18,491 nucleotides of DNA from Paracraurococcus sp049315625 (lineage in GTDB: Bacteria; Pseudomonadota; Alphaproteobacteria; Acetobacterales; Acetobacteraceae), in assembly GCA_049315625.1 (NCBI GenBank), contig JBMOJU010000072.1, positions 1-18,491 of the forward strand, in the 5' to 3' direction. Position numbers and translations under genes: made by a program. The stretch's first letter is position 1. Each line of letters starts with the position of its first letter. The notes beneath the pieces were generated by a model. It ran no database searches and was not told the origin of the DNA. It was given only the letters and a program-made list of their open reading frames with translations. Positions 1 through 7,592 of this stretch are shown here, piece after piece.

Positions 1-3000
1 CAGCAGGGCGGAAAGCCGTGGCGCGGCGGCGGCCGGTGCCGCGTCGGCGGCATCCGCCGCATCGGCCACCCCGAACGCGGCGCCGGCGATCCAGGCGGCG
101 CGCGCCGCCGCCTCCGGCCCGGCCTCGGCGGCCAGCCGGGCGAGGCCGGCGCAACCGATCCGGTTGGCGACCTCGTTGGCGATGGCGGTCGCCACCAATT
201 CGCGCCGCAACCGGTGGCGGGCGATCAGATCGGGGAAGCGCTCGCGCAGCGCCGCCGGGAAGTAGCCGGCCAGCAGCGGCGCGAAGGCCGGGTCGTCCGG
301 CAGCGTGCTCGCTTCCAGCGCCTCCAGCAGCCAGAGCTTCGCCAGCGGCAGCAAGGCGCAGATCGCTGGCCGGGTCAGCGCATCCCCCGCCGCGATCCGG
401 GCACGGAGCGTCGCCACATCCGGCAACCCGGCCACGGCGCGGTCCAGCACGCCGGCCGCCTCCAGCCGTTCCATCAGCATCGCCTGGGCCGGCAGCGCGG
501 CGGCGCCGGCGCCCGTCTCCAACGTCACCGCCAGGTGCTGCTGGTGGTTGTCGCGCAGCACGAGCCGACCGACCTCCGCGGTCATCTCCGCCAGCAGCGC
601 GTCGCGCTGCATGCGCGTCAGCCGGCCACTGGCCTCGGCATCGGCCAGCAGGATCTTGATGTTCACCTCGTGGTCGCTGGTGGAGACGCCGGCGGAATTG
701 TCGAGCGCATCGGTGTTGATGCGGCCGCCGGTCAGCGCGTAGTCCACCCGCCCGGCCTGCGTGACGGCGAGGTTGGCGCCCTCGCCCACCACCTTCGCCC
801 GCAACGCGTCGCCGTCGACGCGGATCGCGTCATTGGCGCGGTCGCCCGCCTCGGCCTGACTTTCGGCGGAGGATTTCACGTAGGTGCCGATGCCGCCGAA
901 ATACAGCAGGTCGACCTTCGCCTTCAGGATCGCCTGCATCACCTGCGCCGGCTCGGCGCGGTCCGCGGCGAGGCCGAGGAGCGCCTGCACCTGCGGCGAG
1001 AGCGGGATGCTCTTCAGCGTGCGCGGGAAGACGCCGCCGCCCTCGCTGATCAGGCCCTTGTCGTAATCGGCCCAGGAGGAGCGCGGCAGGGCGAACAGCC
1101 TCTCGCGCTCGGCGTAGCTGGTCGCCGGGTCGGGGGTGGGGTCGAGCAAGATGTGCCGGTGGTCGAAGGCCGCGACCAGCTTCGTCTGCCGGCTGACCAG
1201 CAGCCCGTTGCCGAACACGTCGCCCGACATGTCGCCGACACCGGCGCAGGTGAATTCCTGCGCGAAGATGTCGTGCCCCGCCTCGGCGAAGTGCCGCGCC
1301 ACCATCACCCAGGCGCCGCGCGCGGTGATGCCCATGCCCTTGTGGTCGTAGCCGGCCGAACCGCCGCTGGCGAAGGCATCGTCCAGCCAGAAGCCGTACT
1401 CCGCGGCGAGGCCGTTGGCGATGTCGGAGAAGGTCGCGGTGCCCTTGTCGGCGGCGACCACCAGATAGGGGTCGTCGGCATCGCGCCGCACCACCAGCGG
1501 CGGCGGCACCAGGCGGCCCTCGACCAGGTTGTCGGTGATGTCGAGCATGCCGCGCACCAGCGTGCGGTAGCACTCGATCCCTTCCGCCATGAAGGCCTCC
1601 CGCCCCTCCGGGATGCGCTTCAGGATGAAGCCGCCTTTCGCGCCGGTCGGCACGATGACGACATTCTTCACCCGCTGCGCCTTCATCAGGCCAAGGATCT
1701 CAGTGCGGTAATCCTCCCGCCGGTCGGACCAGCGGATGCCGCCGCGCGCCACCGGGCCGGCGCGCAGATGGGTGCCCTCCATCCGCGGGGAATGCACGAA
1801 GATCTCCCGCCAGGGACGCGGCGCCGGCATCTCGCCGGCCAGGGCGCTGTCGATCTTCAGCGACAGCCACGGCTTGTCCTGGTGGTAGTTGGTGCGCAGC
1901 ACGGCATCCAGCAGGGTGCGCAGCCGGGTCAGGATGCGGTCCTCGTCCGGGTTCTGCACCGCGTCCAGCAGCGCCGTCCATTCGTCCTGCAGCGCGGCAT
2001 CGTCGCCCGCCGCGCCGGGGTCGAAGCGGGCATGGAAGAGGTCGAGCAGCAGCCGGGCGGCGCGCGGCTGGTCGGCCAGCGCCGCCTCCACCGCCGGCTG
2101 GGAGAAGCCGAAGCCGACCTGCTTCAGCCAGCGGAACATCGCCCGCAGCAGCCAGCATTCGCGCCAGTCGAGGCCCGCCCGCAAAACCAGCCGGTTGAAG
2201 CCATCCGCCTCCGCGCGCCCGTCCAGCAGCGCGGCCAGCGCCGCCAGCAGCGCCGGGAAGCGGGAGGGTTCGGCCGGCGCGGCGGGGGCCAGCGAGAAGA
2301 CGTGCAGCACCACGGTGGCACCATCCGCCGGGGCCAGGCGGTGCGGCACCTCCTCGATCGCCCGCAAATCGAGGCTTTCGAACAGCGGCAGCGCATCGGC
2401 CAGCGGCAGCGGCCCGCCGGGGCTGGCCAGCCGCAGCACCAGGCCGGTGGCGCCGGGCGGCCGGTCCAGCGCGGCGGCGGGCCGGCCTTCGGCCAGGGCG
2501 CGTTCCGCCAGCGTCAGGTCGGCGACGCCCTGCGCGCCGGTCGCGCTCTCCCGGTAGGCGGCCGGGAAGGCGTCCCGCCAGCGGGCCAGCGCGGTCGCGG
2601 CGCCGCCCTCGCCGCGCTCGGCCGCCAGCGCCTCCGCCAGCCGGTCGGGGAAGCTGCGGGCGGCCTGGGCAACCGCCGCCTCCAGCGCCGCACCGTCCAC
2701 CGCCGGCACCCGGCCCGGCTCGGTGCCGATGATGTAGTGGATGCGGGCCAGCGGCGAATCGCCCATCGCGATGGTGAAGGCGCTCAGCCGGCCGGCGAAG
2801 GCACGCGCCAGCATCGCCCCGACCCGCTCGCGCAGCCGGGTGTCGAAGGTGTCCCGGGGCAGCCAGACGATGGCCGAGACGAAGCGCCCGAAGGGGTCGG
2901 GCCGCAGGACGAGGGCCGGACGCGGCCGGATCTGCAGGTCGAGTGCCCGCCGCGCGGCATCGAGGATGGCCGCCTCCGGCGCCTGGAACAGCTCGTCCCG

Positions 3001-4143
3001 CGGCCAGGTGTCGAGGATGTTGCGCAGCGCCCTTCCGTCATGGCCTTCCGGGTCCAGCCCGGCGGCGGTGAGGATGCGGCCGACCTTCCCGGCCAGCATG
3101 GGGATGCTGCGCGGGTTGCGGTTGTAGGCGGCGGCGGCGAACAGACCGAGGAAGAGCCGCCCGCCGGTGACCCGCCCATCCGGGCCGTAGATCCGCGTCG
3201 CCACCACATCGGCATGCTGCGGCCGGTGCACGGTGCTGCGCATGTTGGCCTTGGCGACCGTCACCGGCGTGGGTTCGGCCAGCGCCACGCGGACCGCGGC
3301 GGGCAGGTGCGCCGGGTGGCGCAGCACGTCGAAGACCGGCAGGGAGGCATCGCGCAGCAGGCCGAGATTGTCGCCGGCGACGATCGAGAGCCCGCCCTCT
3401 GGCGTCAGTGCCAGCCGGCGGTGGCCGAGCAGGACGAAGTTATCCTCCGCCATCCAGCGCAGGAAGGCGATGCCGCCCGGCTCGGACCCCGGCGGTGCCG
3501 CGGCCAATTCCGCCTCGGCCGCGCGCAGCGCCGCGGCCATCGGCTCGAAATCGCCGACCGCCAGGCGGACATCGGCCATTGCCCGCGCCAGCGCCGCCTC
3601 CAGCCCGGCCCAGTCGTCCGGGGCGCTGGCGGCCTGGCCCGGCAGCATCGCCGCTGGCTGGGCGCCGAGGGTGATGCGCATCAGGCTTTCCGGCGCGCCG
3701 CCGACCTCGTCCAGCGCCAGCAGCCGCCCCGCCGCGTCCCGCCGCACCGGCACCACCGGGTGCAGCAGCTGCCGCACCACCCTGCCCTGCCGGGCCACGG
3801 CGCCGAGCGCGCTGTCGACCAGGAAGGGCATGTCGTCGGTGACGATCTCCGCCACCGCATGCGGCCCGCCGGCCTGGCCCGGCCCGGGGCCGGGCGGCAG
3901 CACGCGGATACGCGCCGTGCCGGGCGGCCTTTCCTGCGCCAGGGCGAACAGCCCGGCCGCGGCGGCCGCCGCCGCCTCCGCCGGGATGGCCGCCAGTTCC
4001 GCGGTCGGCACCCCGGCATGCAGCAGGTCCAGCAGCCGGGCCGCGGCCGGCGGGAGGTCTGGGGCGAGGCGGTCGAGCGCCTCCGCCGCCGTGCGGAGCA
4101 GTTCCTGGCGTACGGTGTCGCCCAGCGGGGCAAGGTCCGTCAT
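1..4143 (-). CDS. NAD-specific glutamate dehydrogenase, large (180-kDa) class; C-terminus cut by window edge
   Basis: This enzyme oxidatively deaminates glutamate to 2-oxoglutarate and ammonia with NAD+ in the cytoplasm. The reading frame starts at ATG 4143 (MTDLAPLGDT) and stays open for 1381 codons to the window edge. Family members are about 1600 residues, so roughly 200 C-terminal residues are missing. The first ~700 residues are the long regulatory N-terminal region of the Bac_GDH family. The catalytic part shows ARGGIRWSDR near residue 800 and PTGAKGGF near 835, the Lys-containing substrate-binding segment of GDHs. Further on come SGGSAGYDHKGMGITARG, FTCAGVGDMSGDVFGNG (about 960-985) and VVGEGANLAVTQ. 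A good Shine-Dalgarno, AGGGAGA (complement of 4150-4156), lies 6 nt before the ATG and fixes the start. Near the window edge the protein has an alanine/aspartate repeat (ADAADAADAA). The gene is transcribed divergently from the JmjC/cupin gene. Product identity is very secure. Confidence 0.96.
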   Translation of the reverse strand, partial: MTDLAPLGDTVRQELLRTAAEALDRLAPDLPPAAARLLDLLHAGVPTAELAAIPAEAAAAAAAGLFALAQERPPGTARIRVLPPGPGPGQAGGPHAVAEIVTDDMPFLVDSALGAVARQGRVVRQLLHPVVPVRRDAAGRLLALDEVGGAPESLMRITLGAQPAAMLPGQAASAPDDWAGLEAALARAMADVRLAVGDFEPMAAALRAAEAELAAAPPGSEPGGIAFLRWMAEDNFVLLGHRRLALTPEGGLSIVAGDNLGLLRDASLPVFDVLRHPAHLPAAVRVALAEPTPVTVAKANMRSTVHRPQHADVVATRIYGPDGRVTGGRLFLGLFAAAAYNRNPRSIPMLAGKVGRILTAAGLDPEGHDGRALRNILDTWPRDELFQAPEAAILDAARRALDLQIRPRPALVLRPDPFGRFVSAIVWLPRDTFDTRLRERVGAMLARAFAGRLSAFTIAMGDSPLARIHYIIGTEPGRVPAVDGAALEAAVAQAARSFPDRLAEALAAERGEGGAATALARWRDAFPAAYRESATGAQGVADLTLAERALAEGRPAAALDRPPGATGLVLRLASPGGPLPLADALPLFESLDLRAIEEVPHRLAPADGATVVLHVFSLAPAAPAEPSRFPALLAALAALLDGRAEADGFNRLVLRAGLDWRECWLLRAMFRWLKQVGFGFSQPAVEAALADQPRAARLLLDLFHARFDPGAAGDDAALQDEWTALLDAVQNPDEDRILTRLRTLLDAVLRTNYHQDKPWLSLKIDSALAGEMPAPRPWREIFVHSPRMEGTHLRAGPVARGGIRWSDRREDYRTEILGLMKAQRVKNVVIVPTGAKGGFILKRIPEGREAFMAEGIECYRTLVRGMLDITDNLVEGRLVPPPLVVRRDADDPYLVVAADKGTATFSDIANGLAAEYGFWLDDAFASGGSAGYDHKGMGITARGAWVMVARHFAEAGHDIFAQEFTCAGVGDMSGDVFGNGLLVSRQTKLVAAFDHRHILLDPTPDPATSYAERERLFALPRSSWADYDKGLISEGGGVFPRTLKSIPLSPQVQALLGLAADRAEPAQVMQAILKAKVDLLYFGGIGTYVKSSAESQAEAGDRANDAIRVDGDALRAKVVGEGANLAVTQAGRVDYALTGGRINTDALDNSAGVSTSDHEVNIKILLADAEASGRLTRMQRDALLAEMTAEVGRLVLRDNHQQHLAVTLETGAGAAALPAQAMLMERLEAAGVLDRAVAGLPDVATLRARIAAGDALTRPAICALLPLAKLWLLEALEASTLPDDPAFAPLLAGYFPAALRERFPDLIARHRLRRELVATAIANEVANRIGCAGLARLAAEAGPEAAARAAWIAGAAFGVADAADAADAAPAAAAPRLSALL

Positions 4144-4221
4144 GGCGTCTCTCCCTGGCGCCACGCAGATCGGGTGCGGCCGGCGCCGGGACAACCCGTT
4201 GCGCCCGCCGGCGTTGCGGCC

Positions 4222-4246
4222 TGGTGCATGCGACGCTTGGTGCATG
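4222..4246. promoter_or_regulatory. Direct repeat TGGTGCATG x2 in the divergent gdh / cupin promoter region
   Basis: In the 136-bp gap between the two divergent start codons, the 9-mer TGGTGCATG occurs at 4222-4230 and again at 4238-4246. The copies are 16 bp apart start to start, close to one and a half helical turns. Each copy contains the half-palindrome TGCATG. No convincing -35/-10 pair was recognised. A regulator-binding role is inferred only from position and exact repetition. Confidence 0.35.
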
Positions 4247-4279
4247 ACCGCGGGGCGCGGAATCGGCTAGAACCGTGCC

Positions 4280-5497
4280 ATGAGCATGACCTTCGCCGAG
4301 CTGCTGGCGCCGCTGACGCCGGAGCAGTTCTTTGCCGAGTACCACGACCGCAAGCCGCTGCATGTCCGCGGCGCGGCGGCCAAATTCGCCAGCGTGCTGT
4401 CCTGGCGGCAGCTCAACCGGCTGCTGGACATGACCCATATCTGGTCCGGCCAGTCGCTGAAGCTGGTGATGGACGGCACGCCGGTGCCAGCCGAGCAGTA
4501 CTGCACCCGCGCCACCAGCCGCGACAACGACCCGGTGCAGCAGCCGGTGGCGGCCAAGGTGCAGGATTGGGTGCAGCGCGGCGCCAGCGTGGTGCTGAAC
4601 GACGTGGACAGCCTGACCCCCGGCCTGGTCGCGGTCAGCCAGGCGCTGGAGGGCGCCGGGCTCGGCAAGGCGCAAGGCAACGTCTACATATCGTGGCAGA
4701 GCCACAAAGCCTTCCCGGCGCATTACGACACACACGATGTCTGGGCGGTGCAGGTGGAGGGCGAGAAGACCTGGAACGTCTGGGAGGGCCGCGCCGAATG
4801 GCCGATCCCGCACCCGGCCTTCCGCACCGAAAGCCAGGCGCAGCACGAACAGCAGAAGGGCAAGCTGCGGGAGAAGGTGCTGCTGAAGCCCGGCGACCTG
4901 CTGTATCTGCCGCGCGGCTGGTACCACGACGCGCTGGCGGAGGCCCCGGCCAGCGTCCACATCGCCTTCGGCATGCATGCGCCGCTGGGGATGGATTTCC
5001 TCAACATCCTGCATGAGCGCGCGCTCTACGACGCCGAATTCCGCAAGCCGCTGCCCCGGCAGGATGGCTCGGCCGCGGCGAAATTCGCCCTGACCACCCG
5101 GGCCGGGCAGCTCGGCCAGCGGCTGGCGGAGCTGTGCCGGGAGCCGAAGGTGATGGCGGCGCTGGAGCGCTTCGTCGCCGACTACCATTTCGCGCGCGGC
5201 GGCAACGACCTGCTGGCGGCGCGCGGCCTGGCGCCGGCCCAAGGCACGGGGGCGGAGGAAGCGCCGGCCTGGAAGGTGCTGGCCCCGGGGGCGAAGCCGG
5301 TGCGGCGCGGCGCCGAATGGGTGCTGAAGACGGCGCAGGGCACGCTCGCCCTGGCGCCGCCGGAGGCGGAGGCGGCCGGCTGGATCCTCGCCCGGCCCGA
5401 CGTGGCGGAGCCCGAATTGCGCGCCGCCCATCCGGCGGTCGATGCGGCCGCCCTGCTGTCCCGGCTGCGGGAGGCCGGCCTGCTGGCCGCGGCCTGA
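4280..5497 (+). CDS. JmjC/cupin_4 domain protein, ribosomal-oxygenase (YcfD/RoxA)-like
   Basis: This is a probable Fe(II)/2-oxoglutarate-dependent hydroxylase of 405 residues. The N-terminal half holds the JmjC double-stranded beta-helix. The first two iron ligands are H148 and D150 in AHYDTHDVW, followed by the conserved QVEGEKTW strand. The third is H216 in LLYLPRGWYHD. This spacing matches bacterial YcfD/RoxA enzymes, which hydroxylate ribosomal protein L16, and human NO66/MINA53. The C-terminal third (about 240-405) is a dimerisation/winged-helix-like region of low conservation. The start at 4280 (MSMTFAEL) fits the family N-terminus; ATG 4286 is an equally possible start, and neither has a strong Shine-Dalgarno. 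The stop codon overlaps the ATG of the next gene (TGATG), so translational coupling is likely. The fold and iron site are clear. The substrate is inferred from family membership and could be another ribosomal protein or something else. Confidence 0.87.
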   Translation: MSMTFAELLAPLTPEQFFAEYHDRKPLHVRGAAAKFASVLSWRQLNRLLDMTHIWSGQSLKLVMDGTPVPAEQYCTRATSRDNDPVQQPVAAKVQDWVQRGASVVLNDVDSLTPGLVAVSQALEGAGLGKAQGNVYISWQSHKAFPAHYDTHDVWAVQVEGEKTWNVWEGRAEWPIPHPAFRTESQAQHEQQKGKLREKVLLKPGDLLYLPRGWYHDALAEAPASVHIAFGMHAPLGMDFLNILHERALYDAEFRKPLPRQDGSAAAKFALTTRAGQLGQRLAELCREPKVMAALERFVADYHFARGGNDLLAARGLAPAQGTGAEEAPAWKVLAPGAKPVRRGAEWVLKTAQGTLALAPPEAEAAGWILARPDVAEPELRAAHPAVDAAALLSRLREAGLLAAA

Positions 5498-5946
5498 TGG
5501 TCCCCGCCCTCCTGGTCCTGGCGCTGCTGCTGCCCGCCGCGGCACTGGCCCAGCCTCGCCCCTTCACCTGCATCGGCGCCGAGCACCTGGAGGAGGATGT
5601 CTTCGCCATCCCCTTCGCCCGCGGCGCAGCGTCGCCGGGCGAGGCCGCCCGCACCAACCTGGCTGCGGCGGCGGAGCGGGCGAAGCACGAGCCGGCCCGC
5701 AACCTCTGCGTCCTCGGCCATGCCGGGCCGCAGGAGGGCGGCGCGCAGACCGGCCTGCAGCTCGCGGCGAAGCGGGCCGGGGCGGTGGCCGGGGCGCTCG
5801 CCAAGCTCGGCATCGAGCGCGACCGGGTCCGCGCCGAGGCGCGCCGCGCCGCCTATGCCAGGGGCGCGGTGCCGGAGGAGCGGAGCGTGACCGTGGTGCT
5901 GCTGCCGCCGGGGCCGGAGGAGCCCGCGTCGGCGGCTCGGCCCTGA
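5497..5946 (+). CDS. Small exported OmpA-C-like protein
   Basis: This 149-residue protein begins at the ATG that overlaps the preceding stop (TGATG at 5495-5499). Residues 1-18 form a clean Sec signal peptide: a long Leu/Ala core ending in AALA, with probable cleavage before Q19. The mature part resembles a minimal OmpA C-terminal (peptidoglycan-associated) domain: FAIPFARGAA, then VLGHAGPQEGG (73-82), then LQLAAKRAGAVAGALAKLGI, ending in EERSVTVVLLP. In OmpA the GHTD-type motif supplies a peptidoglycan-binding Asp. Here that position is Gly77, while the Arg of the following helix (R93) is kept, so peptidoglycan binding may be weak or lost. C25 and C71 could form a disulfide. It is probably periplasmic. 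OmpA-like ancestry is inferred from the motif pattern, and the function is unknown. Confidence 0.72.
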   Translation: MVPALLVLALLLPAAALAQPRPFTCIGAEHLEEDVFAIPFARGAASPGEAARTNLAAAAERAKHEPARNLCVLGHAGPQEGGAQTGLQLAAKRAGAVAGALAKLGIERDRVRAEARRAAYARGAVPEERSVTVVLLPPGPEEPASAARP

Positions 5947-6019
5947 CCCCCGGTTGCCCTTGCCGCCGGCGCATCGCCCGGCCATGAGGAGCCGATCCGC
6001 CGTCTTCGGGATTTCCGCC

Positions 6020-6988
6020 ATGCGCCTCGCCCGCCGCCGCCTGCTCGCCGCCCCCGCTTTGCTGCTGGCGCGGCCGGCCGTGGCGCAGTCCTGGCCGGAC
6101 CGGCCGCTGCGCTTCATCGTGCCCTTCCCGCCCGGCTCCACCCCGGACACCACCGGCCGCGCCGTCGCGGCGCATTTCAGCCGCGCCTTCGGCCAGCCCT
6201 GCGTCGTGGAGAACCGGGCCGGCGCCGGCGGCAACATCGGCACCGACCTCGTCGCCAAGGCGACCGATGGGCATGTCGTCGGGCTGACCATCAACGGGCC
6301 GCTCAGCACCGCGAAGGCGCTCTACCCCGAGCTGCCCTATGACCCGGCGAAGGACCTCGCCATCGCCTCCCTGCTGGTGCGGGCGGCGCAGATCCTGGTG
6401 GTGCACCCGGATGTCCCGGCGCGCGATCTCGCCGGCTTCGTCGCGCATGCCCGGGCCAATCCGGGGAAGCTGTCCTTCGGCTCGGTCGGCTCCGGCTCGG
6501 GCGGCCACCTGGCAATGGTGGATGTGATGGCGCGGGCCGGGCTGGAGATGGTCCACGTACCCTATCGCGGCTTCCCGCAGGCGACGCTCGACCTGGTGGC
6601 GGGGCGGATCGAGGCGATGATCGTCGCCTCGGCGGCCATCCTGCCGCAGCTGCGGGAGGGAAGGGTGCGGGCGCTGGCGGTGACCGCTGGGCAGCGCATC
6701 CCGCAGGCACCGGACGTGCCGACCCTGGCCGAGGCCGGCCTCCCCGATGCCGAGAGCTATGCCTGGAACGCGCTGATCGCCCCGGCGGGGATGCCGGAAG
6801 GCCGCGTCGCCCGGCTGGCCGAGGAGGCGGCGAAGGCACTGGCCGAGCCGGCGACCCGCAATGCGCTGGAGGCCGGCGGCTTCGAGGTGGTGGCCAGCGG
6901 CCCGGCCGAGGCCACGCGCTTCGTCGCCGCCGAGACGGCACGCTGGAGCGGGTTGATCGCCCGGCTCGGCATCCGGGCCGAGGCATAG
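6020..6988 (+). CDS. Bug-family (TctC) tripartite tricarboxylate transporter substrate-binding protein
   Basis: This is a periplasmic solute receptor of 322 residues. It opens with MRLARRRLLAAPALLLARPAVAQ, a signal peptide with an RRRLL stretch that could be Sec- or Tat-directed, followed by the classic Bug opening WPDRPLRFIVPFPPGSTPDTTGR. Other family hallmarks are VVENRAGAGGNIGTD, LSFGSVGSGSGGHLAM, HVPYRGFPQATLDLVAGRIE and LAVTAGQRIPQAPDVPTLAEAGLP. These regions build the two-lobed Venus-flytrap fold that binds carboxylates through water-mediated contacts. I chose ATG 6020 because it leaves a normal-length signal peptide. ATG 5984, in frame, would add 12 residues, and no Shine-Dalgarno settles the choice. 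No tctA/tctB membrane partners are nearby, which is usual for Bug receptors in this group. The ligand cannot be read from the sequence. Confidence 0.92.
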   Translation: MRLARRRLLAAPALLLARPAVAQSWPDRPLRFIVPFPPGSTPDTTGRAVAAHFSRAFGQPCVVENRAGAGGNIGTDLVAKATDGHVVGLTINGPLSTAKALYPELPYDPAKDLAIASLLVRAAQILVVHPDVPARDLAGFVAHARANPGKLSFGSVGSGSGGHLAMVDVMARAGLEMVHVPYRGFPQATLDLVAGRIEAMIVASAAILPQLREGRVRALAVTAGQRIPQAPDVPTLAEAGLPDAESYAWNALIAPAGMPEGRVARLAEEAAKALAEPATRNALEAGGFEVVASGPAEATRFVAAETARWSGLIARLGIRAEA

Positions 6989-7032
6989 CCGCCCCGCTCG
7001 CGTCGGGCGGAGCGCGTGGCGCCCCGCCTGGT

Positions 7033-7061
7033 CTTGCCTCCGCCACTTGGCCGGCCCATCT
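7033..7061 (+). promoter_or_regulatory. Possible promoter upstream of tatA (CTTGCC-N17-CCATCT)
   Basis: The 249-bp gap before tatA holds CTTGCC (7033-7038), 17 bp, then CCATCT (7056-7061). The preceding five bases (TGGTC with the first two of CTTGCC) and the following TCC are shared with a similarly spaced element before the acetamidase gene at 14241-14269. The alphaproteobacterial -35 consensus is near CTTGAC. The -10 match is poor and the leader would be about 170 nt, so this is tentative. Confidence 0.2.
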
Positions 7062-7069
7062 GCGGGTTT

Positions 7070-7088
7070 GCGCCGCCCGGGGCGGCGC
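7070..7088. repeat. Perfect 19-bp palindrome (9-bp arms) between the Bug gene and tatA
   Basis: The arms GCGCCGCCC (7070-7078) and GGGCGGCGC (7080-7088) are exact reverse complements around one central G. There is no T-tract, so a classical intrinsic terminator is not evident. The element could end the Bug transcript, or be a structured leader if tatA is transcribed from upstream. The remainder of 6989-7237 shows no gene. Confidence 0.45.
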
Positions 7089-7237
7089 ACTAGTGTCCGC
7101 GCGGAAGCCGGGGCAGGTCGCGGGATCGCCGCGGCAGCCGACCACGGCCGGGCGTGACCGCCTCTCGCTGCCGGATCCGGTTGCATCGGACCGGGCGGCG
7201 CGGGGCGCGACAACAGACAAGGTTATCGGGGCGTCAC

Positions 7238-7495
7238 ATGGGTTCCTTCAGCATCTGGCACTGGCTCATCGTGCTGCTGGTCGTGCTGCTGCTTTTTGGC
7301 AGCGGCAAGATCAGCAACCTCATGGGTGACCTCGCCACCGGCATCAAATCCTTCAAGAAGAACATGAAGGAGGAAGAGCCCGACGCCTCGCTCGCCGAGA
7401 GCGCGCCGCCGGCCGCCACCAAGCCCGCCGGCAGCATCGGCGGCCCGGCCGCCCAGGCCGAGCCCGCGGCGACGACGAGCCGCCCCGCCGCCTGA
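7238..7495 (+). CDS. tatA: Twin-arginine translocase subunit TatA
   Basis: This is a pore-forming subunit of the Tat system, which exports folded proteins across the inner membrane. The 85-residue protein has the TatA layout: a short N-terminus with one membrane helix (about 5-20, SIWHWLIVLLVVLLLF), the FG hinge (F20-G21), then the amphipathic helix GKISNLMGDLATGIKSFKKNMKEEE and an acidic/Ala-Pro-rich disordered tail. The LMGDLATGIKSFKKNM stretch is characteristic of TatA rather than TatB. The basic residue often found after FG is Ser here (FGSGK). The start at 7238 is the only one that leaves the membrane helix correctly placed; its Shine-Dalgarno is weak. tatB and tatC do not follow, so this tatA is detached from any tatABC operon inside the window. 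Confidence 0.93.
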   Translation: MGSFSIWHWLIVLLVVLLLFGSGKISNLMGDLATGIKSFKKNMKEEEPDASLAESAPPAATKPAGSIGGPAAQAEPAATTSRPAA

Positions 7496-7497
7496 GC

Positions 7498-7512
7498 CGG
7501 CCCGGCGGGCCG
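7498..7512 (+). terminator. G/C hairpin just after tatA
   Basis: The arms CGGCCCG (7498-7504) and CGGGCCG (7506-7512) are perfect complements around one base, starting 2 nt after the tatA stop codon. The element has no U-tract. It may attenuate or end tatA transcription before mtnB. Confidence 0.35.
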
Positions 7513-7546
7513 CGCGCCCGCCGCCGCACCGATGACACGATGGGCG

Positions 7547-7569
7547 GGCGCTCCCCTGGCGGGGGCGCC
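7547..7569 (+). promoter_or_regulatory. Stem-loop in the mtnB leader
   Basis: GGCGCTCCC (7547-7555) pairs with GGGGGCGCC (7561-7569) across a 5-nt loop. The stem has nine pairs, including one T-G wobble, and ends 23 nt before the mtnB ATG. It does not match any SAM riboswitch core that I know. It could be a simple leader hairpin or terminator, and a role in regulation is inferred only from location. Confidence 0.3.
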
Positions 7570-7592
7570 TTCGCCTGTTCCCGGATCGCAGG

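Noticed and set aside
214..5016. A 1600-codon open frame on the plus strand, opposite gdh and running into the JmjC gene
   Set aside because: It is antisense to a clearly recognised NAD-GDH and out of frame with the cupin gene. Its Arg/Gln/Gly/His-rich product has no domain motifs. Such long shadows are expected from extreme third-position GC.
3440..5545. A 701-codon minus-strand open frame spanning the gdh 5' end, the divergent gap and the JmjC gene
   Set aside because: It crosses two recognised genes in the wrong frame or strand and has low-complexity composition with no family motif.
5954..6019. Upstream start for the first Bug gene at 5954 or 5984
   Set aside because: It would place up to 22 extra residues before a normal signal peptide, with no ribosome-binding site to support it; 5984 remains possible.
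7496..7592. A possible SAM riboswitch before mtnB
   Set aside because: None of the conserved SAM-I, SAM-II or SAM/SAH core sequences that I know can be seen; only plain G/C hairpins are present.
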